A stretch of DNA of 64,000 nucleotides from Albula goreensis (GCA_022829145.1 CM040747.1:39794113-39858112); one strand, 5' to 3'; shown: positions 32,876 through 46,124, counted from the stretch's first letter. Numbers and translations are program-made. The notes: generated by a model not told the origin, from the sequence alone.

Positions 32876-33314
32876 CAGACTTTTACATTTTTATTCATCT
32901 GTCTTATATTTTTCTAAATAGCCCATAAGGATACTTTTATTTTAAAGCAGCGTAAATAACACATCCAATTTTATTATTATTATTTTAATTTGCCTCATTT
33001 GGCCAAGAAATTAGTTCATATACAAATACTGTACCATCGTAAAGACCACTGTGCTGGAATGTGCTTTAACATCATAGAGTAAGTTAGACTGTTGTTGGTG
33101 CTCTTATAAAACTCTTGCTTGTTCAGCACTGTAAACTCTTACTGTTTTTATTCTTTTAAATTTAGAACATAGAATTGGACAGAATTCACATCATTCTGTC
33201 TTCCAGCAACAGTAGTAAGTTCAAGTGGTTTAGAATTTTCAGTATTTCAGCCTCTATGATGTCACAATAGGAATGTTCTTAAAATGCAAACAACTATCAA
33301 TTAATATGTCATTA

Positions 33315-34389
33315 GTTTACTTGCCGAAGGCGCAAACTGCTGTTCTTCTATAGAATCTTTACTTCTTCTTATTATTATTCCTGATTCTTACGGACGTATC
33401 TCCTCCTACAGTTTTTAAGCTAGACATACCAAACTTGGCCACCAGAGGCGTGGATTCACTGGTCAGGTTGCTTCTATTTTTCTAAGCTATATGAGTCATA
33501 CTTTTTCAACTAATAAGCTTTAAAAAATGGCCTCCATTGACTTAACATTGGTGGAATGTTGAGCATGCTAATGTGGCTAACGTTACTAAGCAACAATTGT
33601 AACGGTCGCTGCGCGGCTCACAAACGGATTTAATGCGTCAGTATCTGAATTGTATGAACTACTTCAGCGGTAAGGATTTGCAGTCCTAAATATTATCTAC
33701 TTTTTAAACTAGACATACCAAATTTGTTAACTTGAATAATACTGGCTATGTTGCTTGTACTTATCTAAACTATAAGATTTATACTTGTTTTAAACTATAA
33801 AGCTTTAAAAAAACGGTGTCCGTTGACTTAATATTTGTGTAATACTGAGCATGCTAACAAGCTAACATTCGTGACACGAAGCGACAGTGATAACATGTAA
33901 CGTTACTTTTAATTTAACTTTACCACTTCACCACTAATAGTCGTAAGTACTACCTACTTTCCGATAATTTTAAGGTAGTTGACAAAACAACATTTTCCAA
34001 AGAATACAGCATGCTAGCTACCTTACCAGACTTGAAATTTTGAAATAACTTTCCTTTTGACACAAAGATACTGGGATAACGTTATCTCTCGCTATGATGT
34101 TATCCTGCACGCATGGAATTTGTCTCGGGCAATCACAATTCGCGGTCGGAGCTAACTGTTGTATAAAATGCGTTGTGTGCAATATATGTGCCGTACAACT
34201 GCATCATTGTCTATTAAGTGTTCTTCAGTGCTTACTGTACTGACTAGAAGTTTCAATATACAGTTCTAATAATAAGAAGTAGTATTATTGTAATATATAT
34301 GTTATATTACTATATAGCAGTCTTATTATTAACTTTTAGTAGGTAGCCTACAGTTTTAAACATACTTTTAAAGACTTCGGCAAGCAAAC
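33315..34389. mobile_element. MITE-like element, ~1.08 kb
   Basis: Terminal inverted repeats GTTTACTTGCCGAAG at the left and CTTCGGCAAGCAAAC at the right match at 14 of 15 positions. It has no transposase frame. The interior holds two diverged copies of a ~190-bp segment (TTTAAGCTAGACATACCAAA at about 33414 and TTTAAACTAGACATACCAAA at about 33703, both running to GAGCATGCTAA). The left flank matches the duplicated V flank (ATTAATATGTCATT); the right flank does not resume it clearly, so target duplication is unresolved. Confidence 0.65.
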
Positions 34390-34739
34390 AGAGTTTCTTC
34401 TGGAACTCTATATCAAGTTAGATCAAATAATAAATTACTCCATCTTTAAGATGTAAAATTTAAACATGATAATGGTAATGTGAAAATTAGTGTGCTGAAA
34501 TAATATTTTATCATAACGGGCTGAGTATTATTTATTTAATTATTCACAAAATATCATTTCCACTGAGCTGAAGTTTCAAATACCTTAATTCGGGATACAT
34601 GCAAATCAAATGTGTCAGTCTGCAACAAGAATTTATTCTCTTTCAATAAATTAGCATTTTTGGCTAACTTCAAATTACAAGTTGTTGTGGCTGGCTGTGA
34701 ACGGTGCTCTCACAAGATGCCTGTCTCCGCAGAATGTCC

Positions 34740-35596
34740 CTCGATCCCAGCAGAATAGCCATGGAGCTTTTGATCCTGGTATTTCCTGTAATTGTCTCCT
34801 TCATCAACATGGATACTCACCAATGAGGTAACAATTTGGTGTATCCCTATGGCTAAACAACATGCTAAACTGGTAATTTATGTAATTTGTACTTTATGTG
34901 TAATTTATGTAAATCTTTTCTGTTACCTGTTTGTCTCTGAGTCTCAGTCTCTCTGGTAGCCGATGCATCTCAGCCTGACACTGAAAGGAGTCCTGGACTT
35001 GCGCCAGTGAAGAGTGCACCTGGAACGACTAAGTCTATGAAAAAGAAGAAAAAGGTAGGATTACAGGCTCAGTTCAGTCACATTGACAGTCCATCCTTCC
35101 TACAGTAGCATGGGAGTATTCTCTCCCAGTCAGCTTTCAGGAAGTGGAGGCATCAGTCTGACTTTAAAACAACATTTAAAGAAACATTCACCACTGCAAC
35201 AGAGATGACACTTAGTAACAACAGAGGAATCAGTTACATGGTGGAGGTATCAGTCACAGTAGAGACGTCAGCTATAAACTGCTCCCATGTGCAAAGAAGA
35301 TAAGGTTTGACCAGGCCTCTCTGCTGATGATGGAGACATCCAGCCAGACTGAGTGTCACAAAAAGATGGACAAAGGTAGGAGCAGACACTCAGGACACTC
35401 ACATTGATGGTTTCCCTCGTCTCTGTGTCATCGTGACAGTCCCTGTTCTCCAAGGTTGTGTGTGTGGGAGAACTGAGGGCCAAATTCACATAAGGTTATA
35501 CAGTGTGTACCTAATTACAGACTTCATTATACAGAATTATGATCTCTGGCCCTCTGCATCTCTTTCTCAGGAACTGAAAGAGGAGAGGGAGAAGAC

Positions 35597-35632
<36 letters not shown>

Positions 35633-36540
35633 GCGCCAGCAGGGGGCGATGGAGAGGAGGCTGAGCCTCATGCAGGCCCAAACCCAGAGGAGCTGCAGAA
35701 CTTGCAGATGGTGAGGCTGGGCTAAGATTTTTCCCCTTTCAGCCATTTGGGAAATTTCCTCAAGGTTAAAGCTACACTGGGCAGTGATTATCATTGTTGT
35801 ATGAAGCATGTATGGAGTGTTGTATGAAGTGATTAGCATGTAATATAAAGTGATTGGAATGTTATCAGATTCCATTTGCATCCTGCATGGAGAGATCAGC
35901 ATCCTGTATGGTGTGATGAATCTGACATGCTCAGTGATCAGTGTGTTTTATGAAGTTCATCTCCACTCCCGTCTGCAGTTCAGCCAGAATCAGAGAGACA
36001 CTGGAAAGCAGCTCAGCCTCCTTCAGCTGGAGAACACCATCCTAAGGGATGCTCTTAAACACCATATCTGATCAGATGGAGAGCAGGTAAACTCTATTCA
36101 CCTATCCTCCTTTTTGTTGCACCCAAACCACTCCCCCTTTTCCTTCTAACCCCGCCCACTAGTCCACATAGCTCCCCCCATTAAACCTGCCTGGGAAGGT
36201 ATTCTCTAGTCTTTCCAGGCAGTGACCAAACCATGAAACCACAACCCCATCTCTCTCCTGCAGCTAGCCCCACCTGCAAACATTTACCTCCTTCATCTGG
36301 TATTCTGACTGTCATTCTAACTCACACAATTGAAAAGCCAGATGGTGTTTTGTGTAGGATTTTAACATTCAGTTGGAAACATTACATTCTTACATCTTGA
36401 TATACCTACATTTGGACCATACACCTTCATCGAGCCATCTTTTTGTTTCAGACTCCAGTGAAGGAGGACGTACCTGCAGCTGCTGCCCATGAGGACCCAG
36501 CCTGATGTGTTCAGCAAGGATCCAGACCACTCCGCTCTCA
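34740..36540 (+). pseudogene. Exon-like pieces of an unidentified gene with coiled-coil segments
   Basis: Several plus-strand pieces are bounded by AG and GT. About 34949-35054 reads DASQPDTERSPGLAPVKSAP to a KKKKK end. About 35572-35711 reads ELKEEREKT, a TG tract, then ERRLSLMQAQTQ. About 35979-36088 reads FSQNQRDTGKQLSLLQLENT followed by ILRDALKHHI and a stop. About 36452-36505 reads TPVKEDVPAAAAHEDPA. The heptad-like Leu pattern suggests a coiled coil. The TG microsatellite inside an exon and in-frame stops suggest a decayed gene. I do not recognise the family. Confidence 0.3.
35598..35631. repeat. (TG)n microsatellite
   Basis: About 17 TG units inside the exon-like stretch. Confidence 0.95.
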
Positions 36541-38551
36541 GGCAAGGGAATCCTTATCTATGGGGTGCTGTTTAGGACACAAATAATCAATCTAGTGTGT
36601 GTATGTATTGGTTTGACTGGCATAATATACGGAATGAAAATATCTTGAAGAAATGAGCAAAAACTCCCTGTTGATAAAAGCTGTAATATGAAGGATCACT
36701 ATTAAGGCGGGCTGGTGGGTGAAAGGTTTGACCATGTAATCATTTGCCCAGCAGAAGGTTAAGGAAATGATGGTGTGATTACAAAAGTTTGCAGAATCGA
36801 TTCAGTTCATTAATTTTGTGATTGGAAACAAAAATTCTGTAAAAACATCACAGGAAAGCAACAATCAAGCAAAATCTGCGTGAGTGTCTGAATGTTGCAC
36901 TTTAGTATTGGTGTACAATCGTGTTTGACTGCTGTGATGAACATGTAGCAAACTGTTAGCATCACAAAGGGCCACCCACCTTCTCACAGTAAAGCAGAAC
37001 ACTTCTGTTTGACTGTTAGAATATTGTACAGTTTAATCTAAATTGTAACACGTGAGATATTGTTGCATGCCACTGAGCTGGTCGTACACTAACTGGCCTA
37101 ATCCTTCAGTCAGAAAGAATTGCAGCTGCTGAATGAAATCTACAGGTATATTGCTGGCTCTGAGACATACTAGGTGCTGATGTGGTTTCTGCAAACAGAA
37201 AGTACATACAATAAATCTTGTCTCCAGTAACAATAGAGTGCTATATAAATGCTAACATACAAGCACAGATCTAAAATGGATAATTAACATTAGTATGCTA
37301 GAAACATTACTTCTGCAGCAAGTTCTCACACTATTACAACAAAAATAACATGTCGCCAACACATAGGCAGTATTCTAGCAGAAGTGAGTACATCAGTATT
37401 GCTGCATTAACACACTACATATTTCAAATATAAGTTTTGTACACACAAAATGCACATAACTAATCTTCTGTGTTAATATTTATATATCAACAAACACGTT
37501 CATTAGTGAAGTAAACAGCAACACACAACAACGCACAAATAAAGACTATGAGCGCGAGTAACTGACCTCGTAACCGGGAGAGCATGAAACTGAGAAGGAA
37601 GAAACTTAACTGGTAACTCATAGTTTATGTGCCAGACACTACTAGTGGTGCTAAAATGTATGCTACTATCCAACAGAATGCACCTGCTCTGCACATGCAT
37701 GAGGAACGGAATTTTACACATAATATGTAGACTGTGGAGTGCGTCACAATGGCTGCTCCTCCCTTTAACAAAATGCACACCCAACCCCTCGTTAGCTGTT
37801 GTGATGTCACAAATGGCCAGGGAAAGTTCATTTCAACTTCACTAATTTTGTATTTGCGCATGCAGTGGATACACAATGAAATCTATCAAAATGTGAGAAC
37901 ATATTTTTAGTACGACTACTTTGAACCTTTTCCATTTTCAAATGGAAAACCAAAATGTGAGGTGATGCAACTGTAAAGAGCAAGTTGTGAATGCGATTCC
38001 ATGACATTCATTCCCTTACATTGTTGAGGCTGCTGTTTTCCCAAGCAACCATAGTGTTTCTAATCTCAACATGCGTATCCTTTGTCTTTATTCAATTCAC
38101 ATGTGAAGCTCCACCATTTACATATCTTCATATGGCGTGCTTTGGTCATGTGTGGATAATGATCGATGATGGGTGATGATGATTAGTAGTATTATATTAG
38201 TAATTGATTATTTAAAAGTATGATTAACTATGATTATCAATCATAAAAATAACAAATGGAAAATCACAGATTTGTTAAAAATACAGTTTTATTCCTTAGA
38301 AAAGAAATTTATTTCCCAAAAAAATTAGTCCTCCTGTTACAAGGAAATTCAATATGAACAAAGGCATTCATATTTAAACTTCACACAAAATAGTGCAGGT
38401 GAAGGGTCACAGCAAATTGACACTTCTCACTGATATAAGTGGAGTCAAATCTCAGATTGGCCCAATTTACTTTATCATGTGAAAATATGAACTGTTCATA
38501 CAGTTCATTTTAGAGAGTTATGATTGGCGAGGTACATAGGGGCAACCATTC
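36541..38551. other. No gene recognised
   Basis: Mixed AT-rich sequence. Minus-strand frames at 37033-37233 and 37503-37876 are short and carry no domain I recognise. Confidence 0.45.
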
Positions 38552-39103
38552 TGTAAGGATACCAAGTCCTTAACGGGTCTTGAACCCCGGTCCCACAATT
38601 AGAAGACCTCAGTGCTGACCACAGAGCTATGGTGTTAGGTGGTGAACTCAAATGCAGAGACAGCTGTAGACTTATGATGAGGAGTTTATTCCAACAGAAA
38701 AAAAAAACACAGGCAACAGAATCCAAGCCATATCCAAAGAGTAATCCAAACATCAGTCCAGGTCAACACAAAGAGCAATCCGAAACAGGGCAAACAATCC
38801 AACAGGGAAATCCAAAAAGAGTAAATCCAAAGACAGAGCAAACAGGTCAAGGTCAGGTAAACAGAGACAAATCAAAAACAAGAGGCTCAGAACACAGGAC
38901 TACACTGGAACAGGTAGAACTAACAAAGACTAAGCAATGACAGACAAAGACCAGGGTTTAAATACACTTACTAATAAGGAAACGATACACATGACACATA
39001 GTAAATGAGACACAGGTGGGGCAATCAACAGAATCGATGAACACAATTAGGAAGCACAGAGTCTCTGGTGACCCCTGGTGGGGATGGGAAACAAGTCCTT
39101 ACA
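38552..39103 (-). mobile_element. Solo LTR with 5-bp target duplication
   Basis: The ends are TGTAAGGA and TCCTTACA, with CATTC directly on both sides. In the minus direction there is a TATA-like GTATTTAAACCC near 38955 and an AATAAA near 38690, the order expected for U3-R-U5. No internal genes are present, so it is a solo LTR (Gypsy-like is likely but unproven). The exact target duplication suggests it is younger than the copies at 10.1 and 29.3 kb. Confidence 0.65.
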
Positions 39104-39477
39104 CATTCAGTGCCCACACACTTTCATTCTTCAGGCCAATGAGCAGCACCACAAACTCACAATCTCATAACTGCCATGGCTTATTAGTGCAGGAGTGAGG
39201 AACACAGAAATGAGGCCACACTGTGGATGATGTACTGCAGAGGTGCTGCCATTCAGCACCCATTGGCCGCTTCACTATCGTTCTTCAGATAAAGTGTGAT
39301 AGGGCGTGATGGGCGGTAAGCAGTGCCACAAACTCACTGCTCATCTCATCGCTCCCGTCATGCCTCTTTACAAAGGACAGATGGACTTTCTTAGAGATAA
39401 AGGCCTGTGTTTCAGCTGCTTACAAGAAGGGCATATGAGTAAATCCTGTGATACATGCAATTGCTGACCTTACCAGC

Positions 39478-39765
39478 ATTTAGATTCTCCATGGGGGCAG
39501 TTAAAGAGGGCAGACTCTGTACAGAGGGGCAGTTAGAGAGGGCAGACTCTGTATAGAGGGGCAGTTAGAGAGGGCAGACTCTGTATAGAGGGGCAGTTAA
39601 AGAGGGCAGACTCTGTATAGAGGGGCAGTTAAAGAGGGCAGACTCTGTACAGAGGGGTACTTAGAGAGGGCAGACTCTGTACAGAGGGGCAGTTAAAGAG
39701 GGGAGACTCTGTACAGAGGGGCACTTAGAGAGGGCAGATTCTGTACAGAGGGGCAGTTAAAGTGG
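39478..39765. repeat. 32-bp minisatellite
   Basis: About nine units of GGGGCAGTTAGAGAGGGCAG followed by ACTCTGTACAGA, with T/C and A/G variants. Confidence 0.9.
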
Positions 39766-40790
39766 TCTTACCTGAATAGAGTGTGTGGAAATACTGGTTA
39801 AAATACTATACCTGCTTTCGATAAAGAGGTAAGAGGAGATGCTGTAAAAGTGTTCTTAGTTTTCCTCACAGACAGGGCAGCTGCTGGTGTCACAGAAGTT
39901 GTACCTTTTTCACTGGGATTGTGGTATACTAACATTGGGATATTCAAATAAAAATAAAACATTGATAGTCATATATGCTATCTGTCATGTCTAAAGAGTA
40001 ATTTACTGTCACTTACATTTTTCCTCATGCTTACTGATAGTTAGCTGAGTTAAATTCATTCATGGCTTTGAACATGGATAAAGTTCTCAAGTGAAATAGT
40101 AGACTTGTTCATGAAGCAGTATAGGAGCAAATAACTTCATTTCCTCAAGGAGAAGTGAAAGTATTTTTTACCATGATGTTGAAAAGGCTACATGTATATC
40201 TTTATCAGATTATATAAAGTCTTTCTTACATATTTAAAATAAAACACAACTGTTGCTGATGTCCTGTTTGGTTTACAAGACTTTCATATGTTATGGGAAT
40301 GAGAGCTCAAGAGAAACTGGCAGTGTGCTTTAATGCCAGCTGGAGAGGCCATGTTTAAAAGATCTGTTTGGGTGTTTGAAGTTACCAGTTATCTCTCCTG
40401 GCTTTGATGTGACGTTCTGCTGTTGTATGAAAAGTTTTATAGATGTAAAAGGCTAATGTAGATGGAAAAGAAAGACAAACAGCTCCTTGTCTCTGTCATG
40501 TGGCAATGTTTTGGTCAAGCTTGGAGAAAATACAGCAAGACAGTCCATGATGCAGAGAGTTGTTGTGAACCTTGTTCAACATGGACGATTTTTCTCCAAG
40601 AAATTTAAAAACATATGCGGGTATTTGAGGGGTGTTGGAGAGGAGAAAACACAAGTGTAGGGAAGAAACGCTGAGCTGGACAAAATGAGTCTGATACAAT
40701 GATACAATCCCCTGATACAATCGCTGAATCAATCGTTAAATGTTCTAAGCAGGCAAAATAAATTGTGGGTCTGCAATGGGTGTAAATGTG
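39766..40790. other. No gene recognised
   Basis: Nothing beyond short spurious frames. Confidence 0.4.
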
Positions 40791-40794
40791 TGCT

Positions 40795-41719
40795 TTAGTT
40801 ACGGCCCGCCAAGTTCTATGCACGGCCACCCATAGGAAAATTTCTGGCGATGCTAGTGCTACAACAGCATAATTGAATTCCTGAAATTCAGTTATGACTT
40901 TTAGTTTTGGTGTGCCACACGAAGATCAGGCTGCCAACCTGCGCACAAACCCTCTTTCCCCCGTACGCGCCGCTTCACATACAGCCCTTTGTACTTGTTG
41001 CTTCTCAGGCCATTTGCGCGTGTTCGCAACAGCATCCATTCATACGTGTACTGTCTGTCGTTGAGTTGTGCTTTTTTTGCTATTAATACCGAAATTTCCT
41101 TAACTTTTCCTATTCCTTAAAAGTTTAGTTTTGCTTTGTTTGTTTTAGTTACGTTCAGTTAAGTAAAAATGAAAAAAAAAAAAAAAAAAAAGCAGAAAAA
41201 TATTAAGTGTTTAAGTGCCGTAGGTACCGTACCGTACGTACAGTAGTAAGTTCAGGCCTCCCTCCTCCTCCTCCTCCGCCACCTACCTCCGTTCGCCAGC
41301 CACCTCCGTTAGCCGCAGACGTTTGTTTCCAAGGTAAGAATTCTTCATAAATGACCATTTTCATTTATCATTTCTGTTTTCATAAATTTTCATATATAAA
41401 GTGTTATTGTCATCAAGGTGGAATTGATTTAAAAAAATGTCCATTATTTTAAATGGTGAAATTTACATTTACATGTATTCATTTGGCAGACGCTTTTATC
41501 CAAGGCGACGTACAAGGATTGGATACAGTCATCAATGTGTTACGTTATCAATGTGTTTGTGAGAGAGCGAGAGCGGGGCAAAGAGGGGCTGAGCGAATCA
41601 ATGCGCTGCGCGCAGCTCTACAATAAAATTTTACCCATTTTAAATCGTACTTTAGGGGGCTCATAGGAGGGGTCAGGCTTGTTGTCACGGGGACCCTGTC
41701 CCCCTTAGAACCGCCACTG
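40795..41719. mobile_element. hAT-related fragment with 3' terminus
   Basis: It ends CTTAGAACCGCCACTG, the reverse of the CAGTGGCGGTTCTA-type terminus of fish hAT elements. It is rich in CpG, and a candidate first exon with a donor (CCAAGGTAAG, about 41335) follows a poly-A tract at 41172. A SINE tail-like piece (CAGACGCTTTTATCCAAGGC, 41461-41530) lies inside. The left terminus is not found, so the start is approximate. Confidence 0.4.
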
Positions 41720-42190
41720 CTGCTCTACTTGTTGAGCTATTCGTATAATACAACCATGTTGTTGGAAAGCACTTATAACGAGGACATCTACTGGTAGCCT
41801 ACACAGATCAGCGATATACCCTGCTCATTCTAACTTCATTAAATCATTTGACATTCAATTCTCCTTGAATGCGTTTATGAAGGCAACGCAACTTATTTCC
41901 TCAATAGACACTTTAAAACCAGAATGTCGGCTGTGTCCCTAGTAGTAAATGTGGGTCCTGTTTTTATTTAGTTGCTGCATATAACGCATTCACAACGTAC
42001 ATACCCGCCTACGAAGTATTAGCCTATGCGATGTCCAGGCAATATAGGTTATTTATTTCCATGCAGTTTAAGCAACGCAGTGTAAAGTGTGTAACGTTAC
42101 ACCAATTGAATTAGGGTATGCATTTAGCTAATTAACTGCATAAATTCATATGTTGAATTTTTTCCAACTGATAAAAGTGACGTTACCTTC
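41720..42190. other. No gene recognised
   Basis: No feature supported. Confidence 0.4.
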
Positions 42191-42652
42191 TGTAACCGTG
42201 TAGTTTATGTGTTTATTATTTTTAATTGTAAATGTTATGTTGTCACCATTATCATTATTTTTTTATTATATTAAGTGATTTTAATTATTATTGTTTTGTG
42301 TTTAAATTGAGAGAAATTATTAACTTTATTCATTATTTAATTTAGTGTAATATTTACTTTCAGTGGTTTTGTTTGTTGTTCTTATAAATGTTTTAGAGAG
42401 AGAGAGAGATAAGGTATGGGATGTGTGATGTTGGTTCCACGTGCCCGTGTTTTTTTTGGGGAGGTACCGGAAATAGGAAACTGAGTCCAGAAAAGAGCGC
42501 GGTTGCCTCCATGTTGTTGTACCTGTGAGTAAGACACAGAATAAAGTCGTCCTGTCCTGCCGTAGCGGTGTGTGCTCATTGAAAGAATTATTTCCCTGCT
42601 TGTAACCCGCAACACCCACGACCCAGGCACGCTACCCAAAACCAGGGTTACA
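42191..42652 (+). mobile_element. Solo LTR candidate
   Basis: It begins TGTAACCGTG and ends CCAGGGTTACA, giving matching TGTAACC/GGTTACA ends. AATAAA at 42540-42545 is followed by about 107 bp that could be R-U5, and a (GA)n tract precedes it. No target duplication is seen and no internal genes. LTR retrotransposon, probably Gypsy-like. Confidence 0.45.
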
Positions 42653-42959
42653 CAATCATCCCCAGCCTCCCCTACTTATATTGCATAATTACAGTGTGTC
42701 AGCAGCCAATAACACTGTATTATTACAATATACAGTCACACAAAGTCGCAAGATACCTGCTGATGAAGTCTCAGTGATTGCACTTATTTGCTACCTACCA
42801 CTCTTCCGTTCTGTTATTGATGACATTGACACGCGGAGAACTCATTAATTTAAAAACAGGCGACAGAGGTTTATATTTGTAACATCGTCCCGGAATTAAA
42901 TCCAAGTTTTTATTCACTGATAGTTTTTGGGGAATGAAATGCGTATTTAGTAGTTTCGT

Positions 42960-43327
42960 AGACACAGCAGAGTGAAGGAAGGAAGAAGCCACACGTCTCA
43001 TGTGAACAGTCCCAAGTAAAACTGAAAGCAACTTTTAAATCAACACGCCATTTTGAAGATTGAGAACAACACAAAAGAGCGAATGAAATAAGGTATGTAA
43101 AGAATTCAATAAGTATAGTGGAGTGCGACGGAGATGGGAGGAAAATTAAAAGTGAGGGGGGATGTCGAAAGAAGGTCAATGTAGAGGTGTAATCTCAGTC
43201 ATACGCTTAATTTAGTAATAGCTTTTAACACGGAATATAAAATGGCGATTTAAGTCTGATAGAAGTTAATGACCTGAAAACAAACCCACCATATCGGGAC
43301 GGAAGAAATGTTCGTTTTGAGATTTGG
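42960..43327 (+). promoter_or_regulatory. Duplicated block, possible NLR-type 5' region, copy A
   Basis: It is diverged but colinear with 47790-48100: AAAACTGAAAGCAAC versus GAAACTGAAAGTAAC, AGTATAGTGGAGTGCGACGG versus AGTACTGTGGAGTGTGATGG, then ATAAAATGGCGATTTAAGTC versus GTAAAATGGAGACTGAAGTC. Both copies begin with an interferon-response-like GAAANNGAAA motif. Since NLR-C-like exons lie downstream, these may be duplicated first-exon/promoter regions; this is inference. Confidence 0.35.
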
Positions 43328-43420
43328 GCTGCGTTCCAGGAGTCAAATTTGTCTCCTCCTTTCCTCCACACATTTTCGGGGTAGGAAAGGAGGGGAGGAG
43401 AAAAAGTATTGGAACGCAGC
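43328..43420. repeat. Short hairpin-forming inverted repeat
   Basis: GCTGCGTTCCAGG ... CTCCTTTCC and GGAAAGGAGGGGAGGAG ... GGAACGCAGC form arms of about 37 bp around a ~20-bp loop. This is probably a small MITE. Confidence 0.65.
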
Positions 43421-46062
43421 TTTGGAATTTCCACGGGTTCAAGTGCGCGTACTTTTGGCTAAATAATGTTTTTGTGTTTATCAGGAAAACGGAATTGCCA
43501 ACCAACAGTAAGGGTAGACCATATTCCGATGAACTATCGGAAAATGAACCGATTAGAAAACAATAAAACTGAATACATGTCGTTACATATTTCAAAGCAA
43601 AAACCGAAACTATTCGGACGTTGGACTTTTCTTTCAATTATTATTTTTTGATGCGTACTTTCCGTTTTGCCTCTTTGCGGAAGTTTTCGAAGCTGCTATT
43701 TTATCTGTCGTGGGTTTCACTAAACCAAGCGTTTCAATCTCCTGCATCGGGCAGTTAGCACAGAAGGTGTATTTTACAGCATGTATTTTGAAGGAAGACA
43801 TGATAGACGACAGTTTGGGAAAGAGTAAAGTGTCGGTTATTTTGGCTAATTGAAAGAAATAAAAGGCATATTTCCCTTGCTTTATCATTTCTGTTGTCAA
43901 GCAAGAAGAAGTATTTGTAATATCCGTTAAACCGTTCAATCGTTCACCGTAGTCCTCATCAAATCAATACTTTTTTTATTTTATTGAGGGGGAATAAAAC
44001 ATATTTGCAGACGTAAACAAACCTAACTTTTCACCAGCAGGCTGAGACTGAGCTTGGAAACAGCGTGTGTGAGAGAACTCTAATTATTTGCCATATAAGA
44101 ATATCATACATTTACGGTGTTATAGCCTACATGCGCGACATGAACATTTCAACACCTATTCGCAAGGTGGTTCTTTATCATTGGGTGGAAACACCGGGAC
44201 TATTAACCAAAAGTTTAATTCATACATTTAAATTTAGCCTGCTCTGACAACGAACGGATCAGCATGCTGAATATCAGAATAGTTTGGACCGGGATTTTCT
44301 GTTACTTGATGTATTATTTTAAAACGTATGAAAACAGCCTGTAAACTGTAAACGAAAGCTTGACTGAACTAAAGTTGTCTGCCAATCAAACAGAACGATT
44401 GTGCTCATGGACATATCTAATGGTTTGGGTCACAGTCAGTACTCATCCTGCACTTTACCTATGCAAAGTTTTGTGACTCTAGCTCATCGCTTAAGCCTCG
44501 TTAAGCAGTTTCCTTGTTAAGCGTTTCAGAATGTCCCGGCAATGGCCACACCAAACTGATGCCCCAGATACTGCCTTTAATTAGTCAAAGACACGAAGAT
44601 GACATCCAAGTCAAAGACGACGTCCAAGGACCAAGATCGATAAATATATGGTCCAAAAACTATGCAGGCTATATAAAACAATTAGAGACTATAAACAAAA
44701 TCCACTTGAATTAAGAATAGCTAATAAATAACACTGTAATTAGTTATATTGTAATGCCTTGGCAAAAACAGGATAATTTAAATTCCCATGTGTTAATATT
44801 GTAGGCTATAAATGTTGCGACAACAACAAACTGAATATCTCAGTCCAAAGCATGAAAATAAAACATACGGAAGAGGACTGAAAAGAGAGTTAAAAAAGAA
44901 TGTTGAACATATGCATGTTAATATAGCTGGAATAAACTGAGCCTCAGAATTCGTTCTATAGACTGATGGAAATATGACTCCAATCTAAATTCAAAATTTT
45001 ATCACTCATGACACTTTTCACAATTTAAAGCCAAGAATGGCGCGCAATTGCCTATATACTATAAATGTGAACAAAGAGATGTACCTCGAAGTACCAAAGT
45101 TCCTCTCACTGACCTGTGGGAAACTCAGCTCTTTCTCTGAGCGAAGTTAAAAAAAGGTCAGGCCCACGATGCTTACGCTCAATGTAAGTGAAAGTAAAAT
45201 TGTTAATTAAACGCCATTTTAAAACAGACGTGCCTTTTACTTCATAACCGATGAAATGTTGTATGGACTATGAATCGCTGGTACTTCGACTTTGGCGAAT
45301 TACAACGTTTTTATAGGGATGTTCGAATGGATGAAATATATCTCAAGTGGACAGTTACGCGCTGTGGACACGAACAGTCTGGTTTTTACCGTGTGTTCAG
45401 GAAATAAAACGGCCAAATTGAAAGGTACCGAAAAGATACTGGGAACGAAGAACGTCCGTTTTTGGTGTAAGTCATAACATTTTACCCAGTGCTTAATTTT
45501 GGATGTTGTCTCGCCATTACGTATCAGGTTAATGTACCATAATTTATATGTTTGATCCACACCAAATATTCGTTTCTGTCTGGCGAGGTTCTAGTTCGGA
45601 CAGGTCTAGCCTGCCCGCATATGCCAAAATATCAAATAAAATGAGGGTACGTTTGAATGCTCAACAAAAATGTGGTGCTTTGTTTATAATTGTTTGCATA
45701 ACGTGTGTAGGTTTCAATGTGCTTCAAAAGATGTAGTGAGTGCCACGCTTTGTTCGTATTTCCTCAGAACGAGCTAAATTCAAGCGTGGGACAAAGAGCT
45801 GTCTGTCACAGAGAGGGGTGGGAGTAGTCAGAGGAGCGAAGTTTTAAGATGTAGGCTAAAGGAGAACAATTTTCACTGTCTTTTTTCTTTTGTGTTCATT
45901 CCGTGGTCTTTTATATTTAGGTCACATTAAAAAAAAAAAAAAAAACACAACATATCATCGTCAGCCGGGTTTCCGCTGCTTTTGTAACAACAGCCTGATG
46001 AGATGAGACATGGGAAAAAATTCAGAGAAAATATACTATGCGGACTTTTATCTGCAGTGCGC

Positions 46063-46063
<1 letters not shown>
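43421..46063. other. No gene recognised
   Basis: AT-rich, with many short spurious frames on both strands and no domain. An ISRE-like AAGTGAAAGTAAAA lies near 45185. Confidence 0.4.

Positions 46064-46114
<51 letters not shown>
46064..46114. repeat. (GT)n microsatellite
   Basis: About 24 GT units after CGCGC. Confidence 0.95.
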
Positions 46115-46115
<1 letters not shown>

Positions 46116-46124
46116 CAATGCACT

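Noticed and set aside
39478-39765. Regular repeats resembling a CRISPR array
   Set aside because: The 32-bp units abut without unique spacers, and the genome is eukaryotic; this is a minisatellite. The same applies to the 29-, 34-, 42- and 58-bp arrays.
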